In this document: positions 5,585 to 11,629 of the stretch, in pieces
Layout: each line of letters opens with the position of its first letter
Position numbering within the stretch: the stretch's first letter is position 1
Assembly: GCA_902463235.1 (NCBI GenBank)
Contig: CABQER010000023.1
Coordinates: 1 to 11,629, forward strand
DNA: 11,629 bases
DNA from: an uncultured Faecalibacterium sp.
GTDB taxonomy: Bacteria > Bacillota > Clostridia > Oscillospirales > Ruminococcaceae
Direction: 5' to 3'
The notes under the pieces: model-generated
Database searches by the model: none
What the model was told of the DNA's origin: nothing
The model's input: only the letters and a program-made list of their open reading frames with translations
Made by a program: the position numbers and the translations under genes

Positions 5585-7075
5585 TTATGCTTTCTTGGGT
5601 GCGATCCAGCCGTCGATCACATTTACCAGTGCCTTGCCGCGGCGGCCCAGAAGCTTGGGCAGCAGGACACGGGCCATGGCCCACACACCGGCAAAGTTGT
5701 ACAGGATGATCAGCGCCGTGATGATGCCGGTCCACAGGCCATAGAGCGGCGTTTCGGCCAGCAGCACAAAGGCTTCGATCACCAGCGCGGCGGCGTTCAC
5801 CAGCACGCGGCCCGGATGCACCTGCATCCCGATCATGCGGTGGGCATCGATGGCGCGCAGGGTGAACACCAGCGCAAGGCCAAGGAAGGACGCATAGGTA
5901 GCGCCCACAGGCCCCCACCACTTGATGAAGAAGTAGTTCATGATGCAGTTGCTCACAGCGCCCGCCATCATGGTGACCATGCTGCGCTGCGACTTTTTGG
6001 TCACCACATAGACGCTGTTCATGAACTGGTTGAAGCAGCTGCAGGTGGAAGCCAGCACAAGGAAGGGCACAAAGTGCCATGCGTAGTAGTAGTTGGACTT
6101 CATGACGTGCATCACCGGGCGGCACAGCCAGATAATGCCCGCCGCGCAGCAGAACAGCACACTGGAATAGGTGCGGAAGATCTGGGTAAAGAACCGCGCA
6201 CGCCCTTCCTCCTCGGTGACGGCGGAAAGCTGCCACGCATCGTAGAAGATCAGACCCAGCGTGGTCAGGATGGTGGGCAGGAAGTAGCCGGTGGAAAGCA
6301 GGCCGCTCCATGCGTCGCCGTTGTGGCCGTCCAGACCGCTGCACATTTCGCGCACAAAGAACAGGTCGGATGCGTTGATGATCCAGAAGCTGATCTGTGC
6401 CGGGATCATGGGCAGCGAGAAGCGCAGCATCTGCTTCCACAGATCCTTGTTGATGCCCTTCAGCTCCACATAGTTCCACAGCTTGCCGGTGAACATCAGG
6501 AACAGCACACTGGAAAGGTCGCCGCTGATGATGGCCAGCAGGTAGCCGTTGGCACCCCACTTGAAGCCCACCAGATACAGCACGTAGAAAGCCATAGTGG
6601 CTACGGTGCACAGCACGCCGTCCACGGCCACCAGCTTGTTCCACTGGCGGCTGCGCACGAACTGGGTGCACAGGGTGCGCAGGCAGCTCATGAGCACATA
6701 GATGTAAATGAGCAGGCCGTACTGTGCCATATCGGGCAGGAACTGCGCAATGGGCCAGCACAGTACCAGAATGCCAAAGCCGCCCAGAATGGTCAGCAGG
6801 CCGTTGGTGAACACCTGTTTTTCGCTGTTGCCCTTGTCCAGACCAAAGCGGATGATGGCGTTGGACATGCCCATGGACACGAACGGGATGAGCAGGTTCG
6901 CGTACTGGCTCAGGATCTTGGAAAGGCCCAGATCCGAGATCTCCGCCATTGCATAGGTAAGGAACGGCTGGACGATCAGGGTGAGCAGCTTTGACGAAAA
7001 GCTGGAAATGGCAAAGATCAATGTGTTGCCGGCAAGCTTTGAATATTTATCGCCGGACTTTTTTTCGTTTTCCAA
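5585..7075 (-). CDS. Polysaccharide/oligosaccharide flippase (Wzx-like, MOP superfamily)
   Basis: Integral membrane protein of 496 residues with about 12 to 14 hydrophobic segments from residue 15 to 480. It should flip lipid-linked oligosaccharides across the cytoplasmic membrane for surface polysaccharide assembly. The opening (KYSKLAGNTLIFAISSFSSK, then a long helix) and SLPMIPAQISFWIINASD in the middle (the start of the second half) are characteristic of this family. The start codon is TTG (complement of 7073-7075): AGGAGGG lies eight bases upstream, an in-frame stop lies seven codons before it, and the next in-frame ATG (residue 43) would delete the first helix. It is last in a minus-strand series behind the YgjP-like gene, 76 bases away across a large hairpin, and ends at a strong terminator. 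The glycan is unknown. Confidence 0.88.
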   Translation of the reverse strand: MENEKKSGDKYSKLAGNTLIFAISSFSSKLLTLIVQPFLTYAMAEISDLGLSKILSQYANLLIPFVSMGMSNAIIRFGLDKGNSEKQVFTNGLLTILGGFGILVLCWPIAQFLPDMAQYGLLIYIYVLMSCLRTLCTQFVRSRQWNKLVAVDGVLCTVATMAFYVLYLVGFKWGANGYLLAIISGDLSSVLFLMFTGKLWNYVELKGINKDLWKQMLRFSLPMIPAQISFWIINASDLFFVREMCSGLDGHNGDAWSGLLSTGYFLPTILTTLGLIFYDAWQLSAVTEEEGRARFFTQIFRTYSSVLFCCAAGIIWLCRPVMHVMKSNYYYAWHFVPFLVLASTCSCFNQFMNSVYVVTKKSQRSMVTMMAGAVSNCIMNYFFIKWWGPVGATYASFLGLALVFTLRAIDAHRMIGMQVHPGRVLVNAAALVIEAFVLLAETPLYGLWTGIITALIILYNFAGVWAMARVLLPKLLGRRGKALVNVIDGWIAPKKA

Positions 7076-7101
7076 GGGAACTTCCCTCCTGTTTTACAAT
7101 T

Positions 7102-7135
7102 CGGATGCGGGCCGGTCTGTGACCGCCCGCATCCG
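7102..7135. repeat. Large hairpin between the YgjP-like gene and the flippase
   Basis: Arms 7102-7117 and 7121-7135 pair over 15 bp with a single bulged C and a TGT loop. No convincing T tract follows on either strand, so it is not a standard terminator. It lies between the YgjP-like stop and the flippase ribosome binding site. It could stabilise an RNA 3' end, cause partial termination, or affect flippase expression. Confidence 0.65.
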
Positions 7136-7151
7136 CTTTCCCACTATTTAG

Positions 7152-7706
7152 TCACTTTAAAAGCGCCCGCCGGGCTTTCCAGTCCGGCAGCAGCTTTGCC
7201 ACCTCGGCCCAGAACGCCGGGCTGTGGTTGGGCTGCAAAAAGTGGCAGTACTCATGCACTACCACATAGATCTGCGCCGCCGGGGGCATATGATACAGCT
7301 GCAGCGCAAAGGTGATCTGCCGCTTTGCCATAAAGCACACGCCCCACCGGCTGGTCATGCTGCGCACTTTGATAACAGGCTTGTGCCCGCCCAGCACTCC
7401 GGCAAAGGCCGGGTAGACCTTATCGCTCATGGCCGTAAAATAGGCCAGCGCTGTTTCCTTATCCGGCAGAGGCCGCGCTTCCTGCGCTGCGCGCCGCATG
7501 GCACGTTCCCGGGCCTGCTGCACCCAGTCGGCGCGTGCGGCCACAAAGCGGTCTGCCGCTTCTGCGCTCGTCCGCAGGGGGATGCTCACCGCCACGGTGC
7601 CATCCTCCCGCACACGGATGTTCAGGTTCTTGACCCGTTTGCGGGTCAGCTCGTATTGGATGCCGCCTGCCGTGCGCAGCTGTGTCTCCTGCTTTCTGCT
7701 CGCCAT
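7152..7706 (-). CDS. YgjP-like (DUF45/M48-related) zinc metallopeptidase-domain protein
   Basis: Predicted zinc-dependent peptidase-fold protein of 184 residues with no signal peptide. The zinc site is HEYCH (151-155) plus the histidine of NHSPAFW (H161), matching the HEXXH and NHSP pattern of the YgjP/WLM group. Upstream, RSMTSRWGVC is the conserved segment preceding the metal site, and the N-terminal half (YELTRKRVKNLNIRV) is also family-typical. The physiological substrate of these proteins is poorly known. I chose the ATG at 7706: it begins four bases after the stop of the EamA gene, and an open frame extending to 7775 would overlap that gene by 65 bases and add residues foreign to the family. 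There is no good ribosome binding site before 7706, so translation is probably coupled to the upstream gene. Confidence 0.85.
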   Translation of the reverse strand: MASRKQETQLRTAGGIQYELTRKRVKNLNIRVREDGTVAVSIPLRTSAEAADRFVAARADWVQQARERAMRRAAQEARPLPDKETALAYFTAMSDKVYPAFAGVLGGHKPVIKVRSMTSRWGVCFMAKRQITFALQLYHMPPAAQIYVVVHEYCHFLQPNHSPAFWAEVAKLLPDWKARRALLK

Positions 7707-7710
7707 GAAG

Positions 7711-8631
7711 TCAGGTAGTCTTTTTTGCCCGGTGCAGCATTTCCAGCGGCAGCTGGGCCAGCACCACAGCAGCAAAGATCAGTACGCAGCCAAAGACTTC
7801 CCGGGCAGAAAGGTTCTGGTGCAGCAGCATCCAGCCGCCCAGCGCACTGAACACGCTTTCCAGACACATGATCAGGCTGGCAATGGCGGGGTTCAGGTCC
7901 CGCTGGCCCAGGATCTGCAGGGTGTAGGCCACGCCGCTGGACATGATGCCGCAGTAGAGGATCGGCAGCGCATTCTCCGCGAACTGCGCTGCGGAAGGTG
8001 TCTCGAACAGCAGAGCCGCAGCGGTGCTTTCCACCGACACCACCAGAAACTCGGCAAGGCTCAGCCGCACGCCGTCCACCTGCGGGGAAAAGTGGTCCAC
8101 CGCAATGATCTGGAAGCTGAACAGCACCGCACAGCTCAGCAGGAGCCAGTCGCTGGACTCGATGCTGCCAAAGCCGTTTTTCATGCACAGCAGATACAGG
8201 CCCAGCACGGCCACCACCATGCTCACCCACAGCTGCGCACTGCCCTTCCGGCCCAGAAACAGGCCGAACACCGGCACCAGCACCACATACATGGCGGTCA
8301 GGAAGCCGGCCTTTGCCGTGGACGGATTGATGGTAATGCCGATCTGCTGTGCAGCGGATGCAGCAAACAGAAGGGTGCCGCACACAAAGCCTGCCGCCAG
8401 CAGCTTTTTCTTCTCGGCAGCAGTTTTGGGCTTTGCATCGGTGCCGCTTTTGCGGCGGATGGCATCAAACACCATCACCGTGGGGATCAGCACCAGTACA
8501 GCCAGCCAGCTGCGCCCGGCCAGAAAGCTGTAGGCTCCCATGCCGGAACCGGCGCTCTGGGCCACAAAGGCTGTGCCCCAAATAAGGGAGCACAGCAGCA
8601 AAAGCAGAGAGTTCTTGGTTTGTGTGTTCAT
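7711..8631 (-). CDS. EamA/DMT-superfamily transporter
   Basis: Inner-membrane permease of 306 residues with about ten predicted helices arranged as two EamA repeats. The first repeat starts with LLLLLCSLIWGTAFVAQ and contains ITINPSTAKAGFLTAMYVVL. The second contains YTLQILGQRDLNPAIASLI and then ESVFSALGGWMLLHQ, a classic EamA signature. A lysine-rich cytoplasmic loop (about 60-76) follows the second helix. Members export amino acids, metabolites or drugs, and the substrate here cannot be predicted. The ATG shares one base with the TGA of the lipoprotein gene (TGATG), with GGAGGG nine bases upstream inside that gene, so the two are translationally coupled. The downstream YgjP-like gene starts four bases after its stop. 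Confidence 0.9.
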   Translation of the reverse strand: MNTQTKNSLLLLLCSLIWGTAFVAQSAGSGMGAYSFLAGRSWLAVLVLIPTVMVFDAIRRKSGTDAKPKTAAEKKKLLAAGFVCGTLLFAASAAQQIGITINPSTAKAGFLTAMYVVLVPVFGLFLGRKGSAQLWVSMVVAVLGLYLLCMKNGFGSIESSDWLLLSCAVLFSFQIIAVDHFSPQVDGVRLSLAEFLVVSVESTAAALLFETPSAAQFAENALPILYCGIMSSGVAYTLQILGQRDLNPAIASLIMCLESVFSALGGWMLLHQNLSAREVFGCVLIFAAVVLAQLPLEMLHRAKKTT

Positions 8632-9170
8632 CAGCCAATGCCCTCCACCTTCAGCAGGCCGTACAGGTAGTACTTGCTGGAGTCATAGGAGATAGTCACA
8701 CGGTACTGCGCCGCCGGATCCAGCCCGGAGATGGTGCAGCGGTAGTCGGTGCCGTCGGTATGGATATAATAGGTGCTGTCGGTCACATATTCTGCGCCGC
8801 CGTCCACCTTTTTCCACACGGCCACCTTGAACCGCTGGGTGCCCTCAGCCGTGCCGCAGCCCATAATGCTCAGCGTGCCGGAGGGCACGGTAAAGTAGCT
8901 GGTCTGGCGGCTCCAGATGCCGTTGAACACTGCATACAGGCAGCCATCCGCCGTGGCCGTGGCAAACTTGGCTGAGGAGTCTGCAATGCCCTGAATGATC
9001 AGCGGATCACCGGTCTGGTCGGCCCAGCGGGTAGTGTCCTCTTCCTGCACTTCGTCTGAAGTGCCCGATGCCTTGTGCACGATGCTCTTCAGGGTGTCCT
9101 TGCAGCCGATCAGGCCCACTGCAAGCACCAGCGCCATCAGCAGCACAACGATCCTTTTTTTCATCTTCAT
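8631..9170 (-). CDS. Putative lipoprotein of unknown function
   Basis: 179 residues with a lipoprotein signal: MKMKKR, a hydrophobic helix (7-20), and the lipobox LIGC with the modified cysteine at C23. The mature part is about 157 residues. It begins with a polar, acidic linker (SGTSDEVQEEDTTRW) and continues as an alternating polar/hydrophobic, aromatic-rich region that looks like a beta-sandwich and includes SGLDPAAQYRVTISYDSS, reminiscent of fibronectin III-like folds. I do not recognise a family. It should be anchored on the outer face of the membrane. I chose the ATG at 9170, with GAGG six bases upstream; a second ATG two codons later is possible. It is first in an operon and overlaps the EamA transporter gene by one base, so it may assist that transporter; this is inference only. 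Confidence 0.8.
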   Translation of the reverse strand: MKMKKRIVVLLMALVLAVGLIGCKDTLKSIVHKASGTSDEVQEEDTTRWADQTGDPLIIQGIADSSAKFATATADGCLYAVFNGIWSRQTSYFTVPSGTLSIMGCGTAEGTQRFKVAVWKKVDGGAEYVTDSTYYIHTDGTDYRCTISGLDPAAQYRVTISYDSSKYYLYGLLKVEGIG

Positions 9171-9249
9171 ACGTTTCCTCACGAAGCAATGCGCTTCTCT
9201 TTGTTTTTCATCCCTCCGCCCTGTTCTTGTACAGAGCAGATACAGATAT

Positions 9250-9278
9250 AGTATACCGCATTTTCCGGCGCTGTACAA
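9250..9278 (-). promoter_or_regulatory. Promoter of the lipoprotein-EamA-YgjP operon
   Basis: On the minus strand TTGTAC (complement of 9273-9278) and TATACT (complement of 9250-9255) are separated by exactly 17 bases. The leader to the ATG at 9170 is about 73 bases. It contains a small stem GAAGC/GCTTC (9183-9197) just before the ribosome binding site and a ten-codon open frame (9179-9211). Confidence 0.82.
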
Positions 9279-9302
9279 GACGTTTGTCCTGTGCCGTACT
9301 GC

Positions 9303-9335
9303 AAGAAAAGCCCCGCCGGGGCTTTTCTTTTTGTG
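9303..9335. terminator. Terminator after the GHL10-like gene
   Basis: AAGAAAAGCCCC (9303-9314) and GGGGCTTTTCTT (9318-9329) form a 12-bp perfect stem with a three-base loop. It lies about 25 bases beyond the stop of the minus-strand gene at 9353 and ahead of the next promoter at 9278. On the minus strand the U run is part of the stem's second arm; on the plus strand the stem is followed by further T residues. Confidence 0.8.
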
Positions 9336-9352
9336 CGGTTTGCCGCCTGATT

Positions 9353-10645
9353 TTACGTTTCTTTGCCAGTGACCGCCTGCAGGGCAGCACACTCGGCAGC
9401 GGCCTGCTCCGGTGCGCCTGCACCAAACAGACTGCCGTACCGGTACAGCGCCCAGCCGCCCGCGTTCTGGCTGCGCAGGTCCTGCACCTGCCGGGCCAGC
9501 ACATCGCCGGTGCTCCAGCCGCTCACGCTGTCCGGGTTCGCGCCGCCGTCACCGGTGCCCACGCGGTACGCACCCAGCCCGAAGTACAGGGCCACGCCCT
9601 CTGCGCGCGGGTACGCCAGCCACGCGGGCACGATGTTCTCAAAGGCAAAGCGGGTGCTGCCGCTCTGCAGCGCGTAGCCATAGCCCCAGTAGATCTGCGG
9701 GCAGAGATAATCCACCACCTGTTCTTCCCCGCCCGCAGCCAGCCACGCCGTCACATCGCTGTACTGGCTGTTGAGGTCGTTGTCGGGATTCCCCTGCGGA
9801 CTGATGCCAAAGCGCAGCGTCGGGTCTGCAGTCTTCACCGTGTCGTGCACCTTCTTGACCAGAGCGGTCACGTTCTGCCGCCGCCATGCTGCAAGGTCTG
9901 CCGCACCGCTGGCCGCAAACTGCGCCGCATCGATGCTTTCTTCGGTCGTAGGGTAAAAATAATCGTCAAAGTGGATGCCGTCCACCGCGTAGTTCTGCAA
10001 AAGCTCGGCCACGCCCTGCACCACATAGTCCGCCGCTGCAGGCTCGGCCGGGTTCAGATACAGCCCGTCGCCCACTGCACACACCCATTCCGGGTGGGTG
10101 TTGGCAAGGTTGTTCTCTGCCAGATTCGGCGGCATGGCTGCAGAGGACCGCAGCCGGTAGGGATTCAGCCACGCTTCCACCGAAAGGCCGCGCCCGTGGG
10201 CCTCCTGCAAAAGGATGTCCAGCGGGTCAAAACCGGGGTCCTGCCCCTGCACGCCGGTGCACAGGTGGCTCCACGGGAACAGCTGGCTTTTGTAAAGTGC
10301 ATCCCCGAAGGGCCGCACCTGCGCAAGCACCGTGTTCAGCCCAAGGCCCGCGCAGTTTTCCAGCATTTGCACGCACCCGGCGCGGAAGGCATCCGCCGAG
10401 GAAAAATCCATTGCTGCCCATTCCAGATAGCTCACCCATACGGCCCGCCACTCGCCTGCAGGCAGGGCAGGGTTCTCAACAGGCTGTTTTTCTGCTTTTG
10501 TTTTGTCCTGTTTGGAAAACTTTTTTCTGCGCAGCCACAGCCCCGCACCCACACAGGCAGCAGCACCGGCCCCCGCCAGAAAGGTGCGCCGGTTCACACG
10601 GCGCGGTTCCGCTTCCTTTTTTTTGGACTTGCGCCGCTGGGTCAC
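9353..10645 (-). CDS. GHL10/DUF187 family glycosidase-like protein with N-terminal Tat-like signal anchor
   Basis: 430 residues of the YngK-like family 10 glycosyl-hydrolase-like group, probably acting on envelope or extracellular glycans. A positively charged N-terminus with NRRTFLAG (18-25) and a helix to residue 38 resembles a twin-arginine signal or an uncleaved anchor. The (beta/alpha)8 domain starts at EWRAVWVSYLEW (65-76) and shows QVRPFGDALY (109-118), VEAWLNPYR (156-164) and DGIHFDDYFYP (222-232), whose acidic residues are the best catalytic candidates; FGISPQGN and PQIYWGYGY follow. The start codon is GTG (complement of 10643-10645), with AGGAGGAG five bases upstream, and it overlaps the TGA of the preceding membrane-protein gene by four bases (GTGA). 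A terminator follows the stop. Family membership is secure; the substrate and export route are not. Confidence 0.9.
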   Translation of the reverse strand: MTQRRKSKKKEAEPRRVNRRTFLAGAGAAACVGAGLWLRRKKFSKQDKTKAEKQPVENPALPAGEWRAVWVSYLEWAAMDFSSADAFRAGCVQMLENCAGLGLNTVLAQVRPFGDALYKSQLFPWSHLCTGVQGQDPGFDPLDILLQEAHGRGLSVEAWLNPYRLRSSAAMPPNLAENNLANTHPEWVCAVGDGLYLNPAEPAAADYVVQGVAELLQNYAVDGIHFDDYFYPTTEESIDAAQFAASGAADLAAWRRQNVTALVKKVHDTVKTADPTLRFGISPQGNPDNDLNSQYSDVTAWLAAGGEEQVVDYLCPQIYWGYGYALQSGSTRFAFENIVPAWLAYPRAEGVALYFGLGAYRVGTGDGGANPDSVSGWSTGDVLARQVQDLRSQNAGGWALYRYGSLFGAGAPEQAAAECAALQAVTGKET

Positions 10646-11142
10646 AGGGTCTCCTCCTGGGTCTTATACAGCACAAGCGCTGCCCAGCCCCGGGCGCAGG
10701 CCAGCAGCACGAACATGATGTTCGTCCAGAAGGCAAGGGCGCTCATGCCCGCATACTTCGTCAGCAGCCAGAATAAAAGCCGCAGCGCTTCCGAGATGCA
10801 CACCAGCTGCAGCGGGCGCTGGATGGGCCTGCCGTGGCCGTACTCGATGGCAAGCAGGCCCGGCCACACCAGTGCCGAGCACAGGTCGCCCGCCCAGCCG
10901 CCTGCAGCCAGCTTGCTGAGCATCAGCAGCACGAACACCAGCGTGTAGCTGCGCTTATCCTTGGCGGGCGCACCCTTCTGTGCGGCCAAAAACAGCACTG
11001 CAATGCCGGTGATGCAGAACACGATCAGTTCCAGCCCCGAAAAATCCATGCCGCCCAGCACGGCAAAGCCGCCCAGCATGGACATTGCCGCTGCCGCCAG
11101 CAGGAAAAAGTACCAGGTCTTGCGTGTAAATTTGAGCTTCAT
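10642..11142 (-). CDS. Unknown multi-spanning membrane protein
   Basis: 166 residues with about five or six hydrophobic segments (roughly 10-30, 37-54, 66-82, 88-100, 112-128 and 133-150), short polar loops such as KGAPAKDKRS (56-65), and basic residues at the N-terminus. I do not recognise a family and see no catalytic motif. The ATG at 11142 has GGAGGAA upstream, and a promoter lies 60-70 bases before it. Its stop overlaps the GTG start of the GHL10-like gene by four bases, so the two proteins are made in linked amounts. It may be an integral membrane partner of the glycosidase-like protein, but nothing in the sequence proves this. Confidence 0.8.
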   Translation of the reverse strand: MKLKFTRKTWYFFLLAAAAMSMLGGFAVLGGMDFSGLELIVFCITGIAVLFLAAQKGAPAKDKRSYTLVFVLLMLSKLAAGGWAGDLCSALVWPGLLAIEYGHGRPIQRPLQLVCISEALRLLFWLLTKYAGMSALAFWTNIMFVLLACARGWAALVLYKTQEETL

Positions 11143-11204
11143 TGTGTTCCTCCCGCCTGCAGCAGTGCGCAGGCTCCTGACAAAATTTTCAAAGAATTAA
11201 AAAT

Positions 11205-11213
11205 ATTATAGCA
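11205..11213 (-). promoter_or_regulatory. Extended -10 promoter of the membrane protein/GHL10-like operon
   Basis: The minus strand reads TGC followed by consensus TATAAT (complement of 11205-11210). No good -35 is seen 17 bases upstream, which fits an extended -10 promoter. The leader is about 55 bases. Confidence 0.75.
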
Positions 11214-11230
11214 CAAAAGTATGCGGGTTG

Positions 11231-11239
11231 TGTTACAAT
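11231..11239 (+). promoter_or_regulatory. Extended -10 promoter of the rightmost gene
   Basis: TGT followed by TACAAT (11234-11239) forms an extended -10 element. The -35 position (GCACAA, 11211-11216) is weak and overlaps the opposing extended -10. The ATG at 11266 would have a leader of only about 20 bases, carrying AGGAGGA (11254-11260). Confidence 0.6.
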
Positions 11240-11265
11240 AAGAAAAACTCTTCAGGAGGATCTTC

Positions 11266-11629
11266 ATGAACGCCGCAGTTTCCATTGTCCTGCTTGCCGC
11301 CGTACTTGGCGTGATCGTTTTTCTTTTGTCCCGGCGCGAGAATACCCGCCGCAGCCAGTACGGCCCCGCCGGCCTTTCGGAGTTCCGCACCGACCTGCCG
11401 CTGGACGAGTGCTTCGACCGGCTGGACGAGCACAGGGACGCCGACGAGTTCGTGTACGAGTGCCGCCGGGAAAAGGACGGCGGCTTTCTGCTGCATCTCA
11501 CCCTGCACCAGCCCACCCAGCAGCCACTGGACACCCTGTATACCCTCCGGCTGGACCCCGGTCGTCAGACCGTAGTGACCCTGATCTTCATCCGCGAGGC
11601 CTTTGGCTACAAGGAGCCGCTGTTCCCGC
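11266..11629 (+). CDS. Unknown membrane-anchored protein, 3'-truncated by the window end
   Basis: The frame is open from the ATG to the window edge (121 codons seen). The first 22 residues form a single hydrophobic helix (SIVLLAAVLGVIVFLLS) followed by RRENTRR, so the rest should face the cytoplasm. The visible soluble part is rich in acidic and aromatic residues (LDECFDRLDEHRDADEFVY) and continues with alternating strands such as FLLHLTLHQP and TVVTLIFIREAFG. I do not recognise a family. The start is supported by AGGAGGA five bases upstream and a promoter at 11231. It is divergent from the membrane-protein/GHL10-like operon. Confidence 0.8.
   Translation, partial: MNAAVSIVLLAAVLGVIVFLLSRRENTRRSQYGPAGLSEFRTDLPLDECFDRLDEHRDADEFVYECRREKDGGFLLHLTLHQPTQQPLDTLYTLRLDPGRQTVVTLIFIREAFGYKEPLFP

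Noticed and set aside
5579..6994. Plus-strand open frame of 471 codons opposite the flippase
   Set aside because: Histidine- and glutamine-rich shadow of a clear membrane protein gene, with no ribosome binding site. It would also start inside the terminator region.
9068..10948. Plus-strand open frame of 626 codons opposite the GHL10-like gene
   Set aside because: It crosses a promoter, a terminator and parts of three opposite-strand genes that have strong family or start-site evidence. It has no recognisable domain.

Overview
The window most likely comes from the chromosome of a high-GC gut clostridium of the Faecalibacterium/Subdoligranulum/Gemmiger type (Oscillospiraceae). This rests on GC-rich coding sequence with AT-rich intergenic promoters, AGGAGG-type ribosome binding sites, sigma-A-like promoters, an AbrB/SpoVT-type regulator, an anaerobic ribonucleotide reductase activase, and a hairpin-rich intergenic repeat that I recall as typical of these genomes. 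The genus is an inference, not something the sequence proves. I see no phage, plasmid, CRISPR, rRNA or tRNA signal, and no obvious large unknown system. The region is chromosomal housekeeping and cell-envelope genes with some smaller oddities.

Layout. (1) 1-521 (+): the end of nrdG, truncated by the window edge. It converges on recQ (598-2175, -), with a strong bidirectional terminator between them. (2) The recQ promoter region faces a divergent promoter for a family 2 glycosyltransferase (2425-3453, +). (3) 3454-4197 has no intact gene. It holds a 182-bp MITE-like palindromic repeat (3467-3648), a promoter-like sequence, and a 3' remnant of a cation:proton antiporter gene (about 3808-4053), followed by a very good promoter. 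(4) That promoter serves an AbrB/SpoVT-like regulator with a zinc-ribbon-like tail (4198-4449) and an alpha/beta hydrolase (4474-5403), probably as an operon. It ends at a perfect 14-bp bidirectional terminator.

(5) 9278 down to 5585 (-): a strong promoter starts a lipoprotein gene (8631-9170), an EamA-type transporter gene overlapping it by one base, a YgjP-like metallopeptidase gene four bases further on, and, after a 76-base gap holding a large hairpin, a polysaccharide flippase with a TTG start. (6) 11213 down to 9303 (-): an unknown membrane protein and a GHL10/DUF187 glycosidase-like protein are coupled by a GTGA overlap and end at a terminator. (7) 11231-11629 (+): a divergent promoter and the start of an unknown membrane-anchored protein cut by the window end.

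The glycosyltransferase, flippase, lipoprotein and envelope-anchored glycosidase-like protein suggest a cell-surface theme, but they lie in separate transcription units, so a shared pathway is not shown. The points most worth a second look are the MITE beside the decayed antiporter gene, a RecQ that appears to lack its winged-helix domain, a palindrome inside the likely recQ promoter, and the unknown lipoprotein and membrane-protein genes tightly coupled to recognisable partners.
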